Shown here: positions 18,168-26,478 of the stretch, one piece after another
Numbering within the stretch: position 1 is the stretch's first letter
Layout: each line of letters opens with the position of its first letter
Assembly (NCBI RefSeq): GCF_002368115.1
Contig: NZ_AP018316.1
Span: forward strand, 4,010,502 to 4,074,501
Source of the DNA: Dolichospermum compactum NIES-806
Lineage (GTDB): Bacteria; Cyanobacteriota; Cyanobacteriia; Cyanobacteriales; Nostocaceae
DNA: 64,000 nucleotides
Reading direction: 5' to 3'
Notes under the pieces: model-generated
What the model was told of the DNA's origin: nothing
What the model saw: the letters and a program-made list of their open reading frames with translations, nothing else
The model's database searches: none
Position numbers and translations under genes: made by a program

Positions 18168-18506
18168 TGTTGTAGAAATAATTATTTCCTCATCTTCTAA
18201 TTGCACACCTTCAATTAGTTTATGGGCAGTTTTAGACATTTCTGTTGTATAAGGTTGTAGTGTATTATTTTTCAATGCTTCTGTGGTAGCAAAATCAAGA
18301 AACAGCCGCATTAATAGCGAGTCTTCTGCATCTTCATCATCATGCAATTGAGGAACAATTCTTACAATTGCTGTATCTGTGGATAAAACCTCAATCCAAG
18401 CATCTGCATTAGTAAATTGGGGATGTTCACGATAAAAATCAGCAGGAAGTCGAAACCCTGCACTGTTACCAATTTTGGTACTACGAATATTGTAGGAGTT
18501 ACTCAT
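18153..18506 (-). CDS. AbrB/MazE-like DNA-binding protein (possible antitoxin)
   Basis: 117 residues. The N-terminal segment RSTKIGNSAGFRLPADFY resembles the swapped-hairpin SpoVT/AbrB fold of MazE-type antitoxins (xxxKxGNSxGxxIP). The C-terminal half is acidic and unassigned. No PemK/MazF-type toxin lies next to it; the upstream neighbour is a broken gene of another family. It overlaps the helicase 3' end by 15 bases on the opposite strand. Confidence 0.6.
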   Translation of the reverse strand: MSNSYNIRSTKIGNSAGFRLPADFYREHPQFTNADAWIEVLSTDTAIVRIVPQLHDDEDAEDSLLMRLFLDFATTEALKNNTLQPYTTEMSKTAHKLIEGVQLEDEEIIISTTLNIQ

Positions 18507-18519
18507 TTGTTGTGTATTT

Positions 18520-18961
18520 TTATTTGGCTTCTACTTCTTTACAATAAGAATCAATCATATTGATCAAATTGCTAATACGATCTTTCGTCCATTGATTATT
18601 ATTGAGTTTTTCTAGGAAAGATAACCAATATGAAGCACAAGAAACCTTCTGTTTTCTATCTTCTTGAAACATAGATTTAATAAGATTTGGACATTCCCAT
18701 GCGTGATAAATTTGATCGTTATCACAAAAAGCATCCAAAATGGCTTCTCTTTGTGTATCATTCAAGGCAAATATAATTTGATGTAATTCAAAAGCATTAG
18801 CATTAGTGCTATGATAGCCGTTAGATTTTGTAAATTTATCAACAATCGTAGAGACTCGTTTAGAGAAACCTTCAAGCAACAGATTCTTGAATAAATTTCT
18901 TTGTTGACTTATCCCGACAAAGAACTATTAATTCATCTAGGTCAATAAAATTTGAGTACAT
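18520..18961 (-). pseudogene. Broken conserved hypothetical gene (N- and C-terminal pieces in different frames)
   Basis: An ATG at 18961 reads MYSNFIDLDELIVLCRDKST and stops at 18872-18874 after 29 codons. The continuing coding sequence lies in another frame and runs 119 codons to 18520 (from LEGFSKRVSTIVDKF to SYCKEVEAK). The N-terminal piece resembles the start of a larger cyanobacterial protein family whose next residues are missing here, so an internal deletion is more likely than a single-base shift. No function is assigned. The only in-frame start for the longer piece is a TTG at 18879 with no ribosome-binding site. Confidence 0.55.
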
Positions 18962-19002
18962 AAAATGCTAATAATTATTTCAAAAAAGTTTACCAGTAAC
19001 AA

Positions 19003-19533
19003 TTATACAGTAACTAAAGATTTATCTTCTTCCCAAGAAAACAAAGGTTCAAGTTCACCTGATTCAGCAAAAGTAATTGCAGCTATTAAACATTGAGGTA
19101 AATTAACACAAATTTTTTTAGAATAATTTCCCGCTTGTCCACCAACAATTAATTTTTGTTCATTAGGAGAACTAATATTATTGTTTTTCGCATTTCTTAA
19201 TGCCTCATCAAAACTAAATAAATTCCTTTTTCTACGAGATGAACTTCTTTTTAGACGATAAAAAAGATTTGATTTAGGTATCTTATAAATCTGACGCAAA
19301 AGAGAATAAAAAACATCATTATCTAAAGTTGCTGTAACAACATATTTACCAAAATTACCTCCACCAATCATCATATAACTTTCATCATCAACTTCTAAGC
19401 TAACTAAAGTTCTCCTATGACCATCTAACTCACAAATAGCTGTTTTAATTTGTTTCCAATTTGGATTATCAATGAAGTTTTCTTCATTTCTGTTTCCTGT
19501 CCAGTTGTCTGTATATAACTTTGATACAAACAT
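19003..19533 (-). CDS. Imm1-like immunity protein
   Basis: 176 residues. The first half matches the Imm1 family pattern: a Trp-containing N terminus, AICELDGHRRTLVSLEV, YMMIGGGNFGKYVVTATLD. Imm1 proteins neutralise deaminase-type toxins of polymorphic toxin systems. It starts within the stop of the upstream toxin-like gene (TAATG overlap), with GGAGGA just upstream, so the two are translationally coupled. The C-terminal half (EQKLIVGGQAGNYSKKICVN) includes the LP..A...F segment usual near the end of the family. Family call is by eye. Confidence 0.7.
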   Translation of the reverse strand: MFVSKLYTDNWTGNRNEENFIDNPNWKQIKTAICELDGHRRTLVSLEVDDESYMMIGGGNFGKYVVTATLDNDVFYSLLRQIYKIPKSNLFYRLKRSSSRRKRNLFSFDEALRNAKNNNISSPNEQKLIVGGQAGNYSKKICVNLPQCLIAAITFAESGELEPLFSWEEDKSLVTV

Positions 19534-19962
19534 TATTTCCTCCTTGTTTTTGGGGGTGTAACTTCAATTATTTTAGTGCCACTGGGAGTAATAATTTCTA
19601 ATTCTTCTATACCTAATTGATAAGCCATAGAATTTACACCCCCTCTTAAACCACAAGCATCACAAAGGTCTCTATCTACAATTAAACGAGCTTTTTTAGC
19701 TGTAATATCTGCATCTTTTACTTGCTGGAAAACATCAGCTTCTGCATGAGTTTTAGAAATAGGGTTAACTTTGAAAGTTATTTGCCGAGGATTAGGATTA
19801 CTACCAGAATTGATGCCAAAAAAAACTTTGACCATCTATTTCTATTTTAGCAATTGTTGATTTATCTGTCTCACTACCAGCAGGGGGTAAACTAAGACGC
19901 TGCCTATATTCAGCTAAGTCATCAAAAATACTGTCCGTTTTTCTTCTCCTGTAACTTGAATA
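19533..19962 (-). pseudogene. Headless SCP1.201-like deaminase toxin domain, frameshifted in a T8 tract
   Basis: From an ATG at 19835 the sequence reads 100 residues with a cytidine-deaminase-like active site: HAEADVFQQV (zinc His, catalytic Glu) and RDLCDACGLRGG (CxxC), then a strand ending in IITPSG. This resembles the SCP1.201/DddA-like toxin deaminases, and the next gene is their usual immunity type (Imm1). Upstream of the ATG a second frame (19962 to about 19823) reads EYRQRLSLPPAGSE and AKIEIDGQS, which joins the toxin sequence exactly if the eight-T run at 19817-19824 loses one base. No start codon or delivery domain precedes it, so it is a toxin tip cut from its carrier. Could still be expressed from 19835. 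Confidence 0.65.
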
Positions 19963-20031
19963 TTACTATTTCATTTTAGCATAGCTAAATTTAGTTAGTG
20001 TGATTATATACGATAGTGACAAATAAGTAAA

Positions 20032-20670
20032 CTACCCTATTTTCCCTCTCACCCAAACACGGAAAGATTTCAACAAAGCAATTTCACCCATAGTTTTACT
20101 TTGCTGGATGAATCTATTCATATCCCCAACAGAAACTAGAGGGAAAGCCAGACTAAACTTAATTTCAATATATTGATTTTCTACCAATTGATAAAATTTT
20201 AAAACTTCACCGTCATATTTCCACAATTCAGCCACACCTAAAGCCGCATAAATATTAAACTTATTCACAGAACTGCTAGTAATATCAATTTCAACTGCTA
20301 AATCAGGAGGAGGATCTATTTCTAAATTTAAAGTTTCCCTACCTCTCATAGCTGCTTCATTTTGGATATAATAGCAACTATCTGGTTCTATTCCCTTTGC
20401 AAAAAATTTACGTTTTAATGTTGTCGAACCAGCACTTCTAACTTCAATATCTAATTCTTCAGCTAAAGCAATAATAAAATTACCAAAATTGCTTTTTGGG
20501 TTTTCGTGTTCAAAAAGTGGAGTCATAATTTCTAAAGTACCGCAGTCATAAGCAAACCGAGAACCCCTATCCTCACCTGTATCTCTCAACAAGGCTTCAA
20601 AAGTTTCCCAGCTAACGTTATATAAAACCGTTCTTTGTTCAGCAGTAATTGACTGAAGAAGCATATACAA
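20032..20670 (-). CDS. Uma2-family (DUF820) putative endonuclease
   Basis: 212 residues of the Uma2 family, PD-(D/E)XK-fold proteins that are greatly expanded in cyanobacteria. Recognised from the family order: WETFEALL, FAYDCGTLEIMTP, HENPKSNFGNFI, IEPDSCYYI, PPPDLAVEIDITS and the C-terminal VAELWKYD. The Asp and Glu of PDLAVEID are the predicted metal ligands. Function of the family is not settled; members often sit in variable islands, as here. Confidence 0.85.
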   Translation of the reverse strand: MYMLLQSITAEQRTVLYNVSWETFEALLRDTGEDRGSRFAYDCGTLEIMTPLFEHENPKSNFGNFIIALAEELDIEVRSAGSTTLKRKFFAKGIEPDSCYYIQNEAAMRGRETLNLEIDPPPDLAVEIDITSSSVNKFNIYAALGVAELWKYDGEVLKFYQLVENQYIEIKFSLAFPLVSVGDMNRFIQQSKTMGEIALLKSFRVWVRGKIG

Positions 20671-20673
20671 TAC

Positions 20674-21411
20674 CTATTCCATCACGATACTAGATAAAAT
20701 ACCGAGAATTTTACCGATATTATTAATATAATAATCTGTCAAGTCAATTTCTACCACTTGATTAATCAGGTTTAAAAATTTCCAGTTAGTCCCAGTGGTG
20801 ACAGTACCATAAATTGTTTGAATATTATTACCTTCACGTTCATTAAACATTCTGGCGGCGATCATTTCTGCTACACATTTTCCTAAACCTGCATTAATAT
20901 TTTATTTTTTAGCTTCTACAATTGTGACAACTGGAGCATTAATAATTAATAATTCAGGTGAACGGCTCATAATGAAATCACAATTACCGTTTAATCCTTG
21001 TTTAATATCTACAGTAAAATCAATCCCTGAAAATAAACTGATTTGATTGCAGGACTTACGCAACTGGCACATTGGTAGGGTGCGTCAAATATCAACAATC
21101 TGTTTATTTGCAGGATTTATGCAGTCTGACGCACCCTACAACAGATTTTTGGTGTGACACTTGCGTAAGTCCTAGATTGTTTAAATATTTTCTAGCTGCT
21201 ATTAAAATTGGCGCAATGATCATTTCCGAACGGGATTTTTCAGTATTACTAGCAAGTGCTAAAGGTAGATTTTCTTTTAATACTTCTGTTAGTAAATCTG
21301 GACATTCAATTTCTGGAATAGATGCAAAAATATTAACTTTATCTATAATCGTTAAAGCAAAGGCTTTTCTAACTTTGTCTAGAGTAAATTCACTGTATGA
21401 AATTTGAGTTA
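20674..21411 (-). pseudogene. PD-(D/E)XK-like cyanobacterial conserved gene, broken by a MITE and a stop codon
   Basis: Read on the minus strand, 5' piece 21411-21174 gives ISYSEFTLDKVRKAFALTII through IAAPILIAARKYLN (read: MIIAPILIAARKYLN); after removal of the inserted element it continues NQISLFSGIDFTVD, NCDFIMSRSPE and VTIVEAKK, then hits TAA, then continues in the same frame NINAGLGKCVAEMIAARMFN to VME at 20674. D...ExK suggests a restriction-nuclease-like fold. No ATG is visible at the 5' end. Two independent lesions show long decay. Confidence 0.75.
21051..21173. mobile_element. MITE with 12-14 bp terminal repeats (aggacttacgca), inserted in a gene
   Basis: 123 bp bounded by aggacttacgcaa and its inverse ttgcgtaagtcct, with an inner inverted pair gtagggtgcgtca/tgacgcaccctac. 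The flanks read gattg on both sides (about 21045-21049 and 21175-21179), a likely 5-bp target duplication. It interrupts the nuclease-like pseudogene. No coding capacity. Confidence 0.85.
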
Positions 21412-21462
21412 TTCCTGTAAATTACGCACCCTAAATGACTTCGTTTCGTGCCTATTCCCTGA

Positions 21463-21873
21463 TTATTGACAAACCCATTTCCATAAAGGATGAGAAGATC
21501 CTTGTTGACGAATTCGATAAAGTTGCTTTTTTAAATTTTCCTGTTCTTGTAATGGTAATCCCCATATAATATTACGACTTTGCCAAACTAAAACAGAAGC
21601 CGTCATACCAATACATAAACTTAAACCCAGTGTAGACAGAGGATGAAAAATCAGTGTATATCGTAGTCCTACCCAAGTAAAATATTCTCGTAACAAATAA
21701 ATTTCAGTCCGTAAATTCCATAGGCACAAAGGCGCAATAATTAGCCACAAAGAACCGGCAAATAACCATCTGCCACACACTGTTAGCCTATGTAGTTTTT
21801 GTAATTGTTGAGCAACAGTAGGGTCTAATTCCACTGCTTCTGGTTCAAATTGTGGTTCTTCAGGTTTATCCAT
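21463..21873 (-). CDS. Conserved cyanobacterial membrane protein, unknown function
   Basis: 136 residues with an acidic N terminus (MDKPEEPQFEPEAVELDP), two hydrophobic segments (about residues 35-52 and 72-97) and a basic C terminus (KKQLYRIRQQGSSH). No catalytic motif or named domain is recognised. It stands alone downstream of the secF gene on the same strand, 255 bases away. Confidence 0.7.
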   Translation of the reverse strand: MDKPEEPQFEPEAVELDPTVAQQLQKLHRLTVCGRWLFAGSLWLIIAPLCLWNLRTEIYLLREYFTWVGLRYTLIFHPLSTLGLSLCIGMTASVLVWQSRNIIWGLPLQEQENLKKQLYRIRQQGSSHPLWKWVCQ

Positions 21874-21974
21874 AGGAAATGTATAATGTGCGCCTACAAA
21901 ATATTGTTAATCTTGTTCCCCGTCTCCGATTGGGAATGCTTACAGCAATTCTCGCTCTAATGAAATAGAATGGA

Positions 21975-21993
21975 GGGCGCAGGCCCTGCGCCC
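21975..21993. repeat. Palindromic interspersed repeat (gggcgcagg-c-cctgcgccc)
   Basis: A perfect 9-bp inverted repeat followed by cctac. A second copy is at 25826-25844, also between genes. It belongs to the short palindromic repeats scattered through cyanobacterial genomes. Confidence 0.8.
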
Positions 21994-22128
21994 CTACAGG
22001 TTTTGCGATAAAAAACTGTACATCATAATATCAGGAAGCACTGTATTATTGCGGCTATGCTGCTTAGTAACAAGGAGGCAGAGCCTCAACTGAGACATTC
22101 CCAGCCAGAGGCTAGGAGTGAGTGAAAT

Positions 22129-23097
22129 TTAACTTTCTTGAGAACTTATAGGAGTTTCAACTGAGTAATTTTCAGTGCGTTCTCGCCACCAAATTAGTAG
22201 TGTACTAGCAATGAAAATACTAGAATAAGCTCCCATTACAAAGCCCACAATTAACGCCAGAGAGAAATAATGCAGCGTTTCCCCACCAAATAGGAAAATA
22301 GCAGTTAATGTCAGTAAGGTTGTTAAAGTGGTGTTGATTGACCTAGACAAAGTTTGGTTAACGGCATCATCAACAACTTCAGCAATTGGTTGTTCAGGAT
22401 GAAGTTTAATAGTTTCCCGAATGCGGTCATAAATTACCACAGTATCATTCACTGAAAACCCTGTAATAGTCAGTAAAGCCACAATGAAAAGACTATCTAC
22501 TTCAACTCCGAAAACTAAGCCTAAAATTGAGAAAACTCCAGTTGTTACCAGAATGTCGTGAAACAAAGCCACAATAGCTAATAAGGCATAGTCCAACTGA
22601 AACCGGAAAGCCATATAAACAGTAATCCCGACAAAAGAAACTATTAAAGCTAAGATTCCCGAAGTAAATAACTCTTTTCCTAAAGTTGCACCAACGGAGT
22701 CAATTTGATTTTTTTGGGGGTCGAAAGTGCCGATTTTTTCAGTTAAGGCATTTTGCAAATTACTTCGCTGTTCTGTTTCCAGGTTTTTGGTACGAATGGT
22801 AATACCATTTTCCTGTCCATTTTCCGAGATTAACTGAATGCTGCTATCTCCAAGTCCTTGGGATTTAGCGACTTCTCGAACAACGTTGATATCTATGGGT
22901 TGGTCACAGTTACCAGGTTTGCCACAGTCCCGCACAAATTGCAATCTGGTTCCGCCGATAAAGTCTAAGCTGGGACGCAGAGGTGCTTTGATATTGGGAT
23001 TAAGAGAAGATATCACCATTGAGATGATACCGACCAGGATAATAATAGAGGAAATAGTCCACCAAAGACCCCGTGATTTGTTGATACTTAGTCTCAT
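22129..23097 (-). CDS. secF: Protein translocase subunit SecF
   Basis: 322-residue RND-fold membrane protein that works with SecD in the later, proton-motive-force-driven steps of Sec export. The N-terminal region has the family motif DFIGGTRLQF; the six-helix domain contains MAFRFQLDYALLAIVALFHD and the strongly conserved GFSVNDTVVIYDRIRE. Its ATG overlaps the secD stop by four bases (ATGA), a standard coupled pair. The pdhB-secD-secF order is seen in other cyanobacteria. Confidence 0.96.
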   Translation of the reverse strand: MRLSINKSRGLWWTISSIIILVGIISMVISSLNPNIKAPLRPSLDFIGGTRLQFVRDCGKPGNCDQPIDINVVREVAKSQGLGDSSIQLISENGQENGITIRTKNLETEQRSNLQNALTEKIGTFDPQKNQIDSVGATLGKELFTSGILALIVSFVGITVYMAFRFQLDYALLAIVALFHDILVTTGVFSILGLVFGVEVDSLFIVALLTITGFSVNDTVVIYDRIRETIKLHPEQPIAEVVDDAVNQTLSRSINTTLTTLLTLTAIFLFGGETLHYFSLALIVGFVMGAYSSIFIASTLLIWWRERTENYSVETPISSQES

Positions 23098-24506
23098 TGT
23101 GCTACTCCTGTCTTATTCACTGTTGGCACATTAGGAGCATAAAGTTGTGTGTTCCGCAAAGAGGGAATAGAAATAACTAAAAACATTAATGTGCGACTAC
23201 AGGTAATTGCGGTAAACATACTCACCCCTACGCCTAAAGCTAAGGTAAGTGCAAAGCCTTTGACTAATCCTGAACCTAACCAAAATAATGCAGCACAAGC
23301 AATCCAGGTGGTGACGTTACTATCTAAAATACTGGAAAAGGCGCGGTAAAAACCAGATTCTACAGAACGATATAAAGATTTACCTGCTTGTAATTCTTCT
23401 CTGGTGCGTTCAAAAATCAAGACGTTAGCATCAACAGCCATACCAATACTGAGAATAAAACCTGCAATTCCCGGCAAAGTGAGGGTAACACTTAGTAAAC
23501 AAAATGCAGCCCAAGTCAGTATGGAGTAAATTATTAGTGAAACATTGGCTATCATTCCCGGTAGGCGATAGTACCACACCATAAATATTAATACTAAAGT
23601 CAAACCACCGATACCAGCGTAGATACTTCTTTGAATACTATCTTTTCCTAAAGTAGCGCCTACTGTTCTTCTTTCCGCAATTTCCACAGGAACGGGTAAT
23701 GCACCACCGCGCAATTGTACCCCTAAATCATTAGCCTCTTGGGCTTGAAAACGACCGGTAATAATAGCAGAACCACCAGTGATTCCAGTAGCAGCGTGTT
23801 CTGGTCCTACGGTGGGTGAACTGATCATTTCATTATCGAGGAAAATACCGATACTGCGACCTGTTCCAGCCAGATCTTTTGTCAGTCCAGCAAAGAGTTC
23901 TCCACCTTTTTGATCAAAACGAATAGCCACATTCCAGTTAGTGCCTTGATTGGGTTCACCGTAGGCATCCTTGAGATATTTACCAGTTAGGGGTGGGTTG
24001 GTACTTTCAAACAATTCTGCAACTGCTTGATTATTTTTCTCCAACTCTTGCTTATTTTTATCAATCGCGGCTTGATCTTTGGACTTTTTCAACTCTTCTC
24101 GCTTAGTTTTCAGGTCGTTTCGTGTTACCTGGAAAGCAAAAAGTTGTGTTTCTGTATTCGGTTTTTGGATGCGGAACTCTAATTGCGCTGTACCACCTAA
24201 TACTCGTTCTGCTTGTTCTGGGTCATTGACACCCGGTAGTTGTACGGATATCTTATCTGTACCGATAGTTTGAATTAATGGCTCAGAAACACCAAGACCA
24301 TTAATTCGCCCTTCGACTACTTTTTTCACAGCTTCCAATTCTCTTTCGGTGATTTGGGGAATTTCCGCCGTTGGTTTCACCTGAATAGTAAGCTGTGAGC
24401 CACCTCGTAAATCTAACCCCAAGGGGACAGGAATTGTCACAATCACCGTAATAGCGGCGATGACCAAAACTATAATTAACGCTAATAGCGATCGCTGTTT
24501 TTGCAT
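23094..24506 (-). CDS. secD: Protein translocase subunit SecD
   Basis: 470 residues from the ATG at 24506 (MQKQRSLLALIIVLVIAAI); the upstream TTG at 24527 is not supported. The first transmembrane helix is followed by PLGLDLRGGSQLTIQV, the periplasmic P1 region (VVEGRINGLGVSE, VQLPGVNDPEQAERVLG) and the six-helix domain with GMAVDANVLIFERTREEL. It forms a complex with SecF and SecYEG in the plasma and/or thylakoid membrane. A 45-residue Lys/Glu-rich insertion (about residues 135-180) lies in the periplasmic part, as in other cyanobacteria. Confidence 0.96.
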   Translation of the reverse strand: MQKQRSLLALIIVLVIAAITVIVTIPVPLGLDLRGGSQLTIQVKPTAEIPQITERELEAVKKVVEGRINGLGVSEPLIQTIGTDKISVQLPGVNDPEQAERVLGGTAQLEFRIQKPNTETQLFAFQVTRNDLKTKREELKKSKDQAAIDKNKQELEKNNQAVAELFESTNPPLTGKYLKDAYGEPNQGTNWNVAIRFDQKGGELFAGLTKDLAGTGRSIGIFLDNEMISSPTVGPEHAATGITGGSAIITGRFQAQEANDLGVQLRGGALPVPVEIAERRTVGATLGKDSIQRSIYAGIGGLTLVLIFMVWYYRLPGMIANVSLIIYSILTWAAFCLLSVTLTLPGIAGFILSIGMAVDANVLIFERTREELQAGKSLYRSVESGFYRAFSSILDSNVTTWIACAALFWLGSGLVKGFALTLALGVGVSMFTAITCSRTLMFLVISIPSLRNTQLYAPNVPTVNKTGVAQ

Positions 24507-24568
24507 ACTATCACTCACAACTAACAAAGGTTATAATAACGTTCTTTGATTGCGTTGTGAGTAGAAGT

Positions 24569-24640
24569 TTGAGGTGGTCAGTAGTCAGTGGTCATTGGTC
24601 ATTGGTCATTGGTTTATAGCAACTAACAACTAACAACTGA
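24569..24640. repeat. STRR heptamer repeats between secD and pdhB
   Basis: ggtcatt units (four in a row at about 24588-24612) and aactaac/aactgac units that follow. Low-complexity, non-coding. Confidence 0.8.
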
Positions 24641-24647
24641 CAAATAG

Positions 24648-25631
24648 CTAAACTCGCAGAGCGATCATCTTCTGGACGGCTTCTACGATTTGTTCTGGTT
24701 GGACAATAGTTAGGCGCTCAAGATTACCGTTGTAAGGTGTGGGAATATCTTGAGAAGAAAGCCGCAATACAGGTGCATCCAATTCATCGAATAAGCGGTC
24801 ATTAATCGAAGCGGTTAATTCTGCACCAATACCCCCGGTTCTCATACACTCTTCTACAACAATCACCCGGTGAGTCTTGCGAATTGATGCGCCAATAGTT
24901 TCAAAATCAAGAGGTTTTAGGGAAATTAAGTCAATAACTTCTGGATCATAACCTTGTTTTTCCAAAGCTTTTACAGCTTGCAGCACATGATACCGCATCC
25001 GCGAATAAGTTAAAATCGTCACGTCCTTACCTTGACGGACAACCTCGGCCTTATCTAGGGGTAGCACATATTCTGTTTCTGGCAGGTCTTCTTTTAAATT
25101 ATAAAGTAAAACGTGTTCAAAAAATAACACAGGGTTGTCATCGCGGATAGCTGCTTTCAGCAATCCTTTAGCGTTATAAGGTGTGGAACAAGCCACAATT
25201 TTTAAACCGGGAACAGCTTGGAAATAAGCTTCGAGACGTTGGGAATGTTCCGCACCTAGCTGTCTACCCACACCCCCGGGACCGCGAATCACCATAGGGA
25301 TTTTAAAGTTACCACCGGAAGTGTAGCGTAACATACCCGCGTTGTTAGAAATTTGGTTGAAGGCGAGGAGCAAAAAGCCCATATTCATCCCTTCAATAAT
25401 CGGTCTTAACCCAGTCATAGCCGCCCCTACAGCTATCCCTGTAAAGCTATTTTCGGCAATGGGGGTATCTAAAACTCGCAGATCACCATACTTTTGGTGT
25501 AAGTCTTTAGTAACTTTATAAGAACCGCCGTAGTGTCCCACGTCCTCACCTAGAACGAATACGCTGGAATCGCGTGCCATTTCTTCGTCAATAGCTTCCC
25601 GCAGGGCGTTGAAAAATAGTGTTTCTGCCAT
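24648..25631 (-). CDS. pdhB: Pyruvate dehydrogenase E1 component, beta subunit
   Basis: 327 residues, the usual length. With the alpha subunit it decarboxylates pyruvate using thiamine diphosphate and passes the acetyl group to E2. Typical stretches: VFVLGEDVGHYGGSYKVTKD, DTPIAENSFTGIAVGAAMTG, GPGGVGRQLGAEHSQRLEAY, and VVEECMRTGGIGAELTASI in the C-terminal transketolase domain. pdhA is not in the window. It lies upstream of secD-secF on the same strand, 141 bases from the SecD start. Confidence 0.96.
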   Translation of the reverse strand: MAETLFFNALREAIDEEMARDSSVFVLGEDVGHYGGSYKVTKDLHQKYGDLRVLDTPIAENSFTGIAVGAAMTGLRPIIEGMNMGFLLLAFNQISNNAGMLRYTSGGNFKIPMVIRGPGGVGRQLGAEHSQRLEAYFQAVPGLKIVACSTPYNAKGLLKAAIRDDNPVLFFEHVLLYNLKEDLPETEYVLPLDKAEVVRQGKDVTILTYSRMRYHVLQAVKALEKQGYDPEVIDLISLKPLDFETIGASIRKTHRVIVVEECMRTGGIGAELTASINDRLFDELDAPVLRLSSQDIPTPYNGNLERLTIVQPEQIVEAVQKMIALRV

Positions 25632-25948
25632 TTAGACCTTTATTACATTTTATCGTTATAGAATTTTATCGTGCCATTGCCCCGAATACCGTCAAGCGTA
25701 GCACTGTTGTTGAGAACAAAAGATAATTTTCATATAGTTTGTATCCTATTGTCAAGCTAAGAGCATAACTGAAAAGCTAACCCCAGAGTGCGACGACTTC
25801 TTCTTGCTTCTTCATTCTTTTGACTGGGCGCAGTCCCTGCGCCCCTACCTCCTGACTCCTACTCTTCAACGAAATTTTTATATTTCAATCAGGATTTTCT
25901 CAAGTGAAGCATGAACATTATGGGAAATAAATATAAAGTATCCAAGCT
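25632..25948. other. Divergent intergenic region with palindromic repeat
   Basis: 317 bases between pdhB (minus) and a plus-strand secreted-protein gene. It contains the second gggcgcag/cctgcgccc palindrome (25826-25844) followed by cctcctgactcc heptamer-type repeats. Promoters for both genes must lie here; none was pinned down. Confidence 0.6.
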
Positions 25949-26476
25949 ATGACTAACAATAAGTTATTTCCCCGCAAAAAACCACTGTTATTATTAGCAA
26001 TGGGGTTTTTTACGTCTGCACTTTTACCAATTCTCCCATCAAAAGCAGAAAATGTTTTTCTCCCCTCTAATGCACCTTTACAGCTAGATTTACTTACCCA
26101 ACCCAAAGATAATATCATCACAGCTAAAACTATTGATCCCCAAAAATTAACAGTTCCTAGTTTATGGTGGGCTAAAGAAAATTCAGAAAAACAGCTTTTA
26201 GATAATTGGATAGTTTACCCACCTTCGCAAACAGAAGCACCCCGCGCAGATTTAATTATTAATCAGCAAATTTGGAGCTTATTAGACTATTTTGGCAAAT
26301 ATGTCTTTGTGAATCGTTTAGGTAGCCTAGCTAGTAAATATGGTTACAATATCCGAATTTTCAACTATCAGAAAGAACCTTTAGCAACTTACACCTGCAA
26401 TTTTCCTCAAAGTCCTGTTTCCTGTCGGCTTCAGATGAATAACCAAACTAAAGTCGGTTTTAGTTTTGCTTTGTAA
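25949..26476 (+). CDS. Secreted/periplasmic hypothetical protein
   Basis: 175 residues with a signal peptide: basic start (NNKLFPRKK), hydrophobic core LLLLAMGFFTSALLPIL and probable cleavage after SKA (about residue 33). The mature part has no cofactor or catalytic motif that is recognised; WW-containing LTVPSLWWAKENSEKQ and YTCNFPQSPVSCRL (two Cys) are the most distinctive segments. Similar small secreted proteins are conserved in cyanobacteria. It is convergent with the next gene, two bases apart. Confidence 0.65.
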   Translation: MTNNKLFPRKKPLLLLAMGFFTSALLPILPSKAENVFLPSNAPLQLDLLTQPKDNIITAKTIDPQKLTVPSLWWAKENSEKQLLDNWIVYPPSQTEAPRADLIINQQIWSLLDYFGKYVFVNRLGSLASKYGYNIRIFNYQKEPLATYTCNFPQSPVSCRLQMNNQTKVGFSFAL

Positions 26477-26478
26477 AA

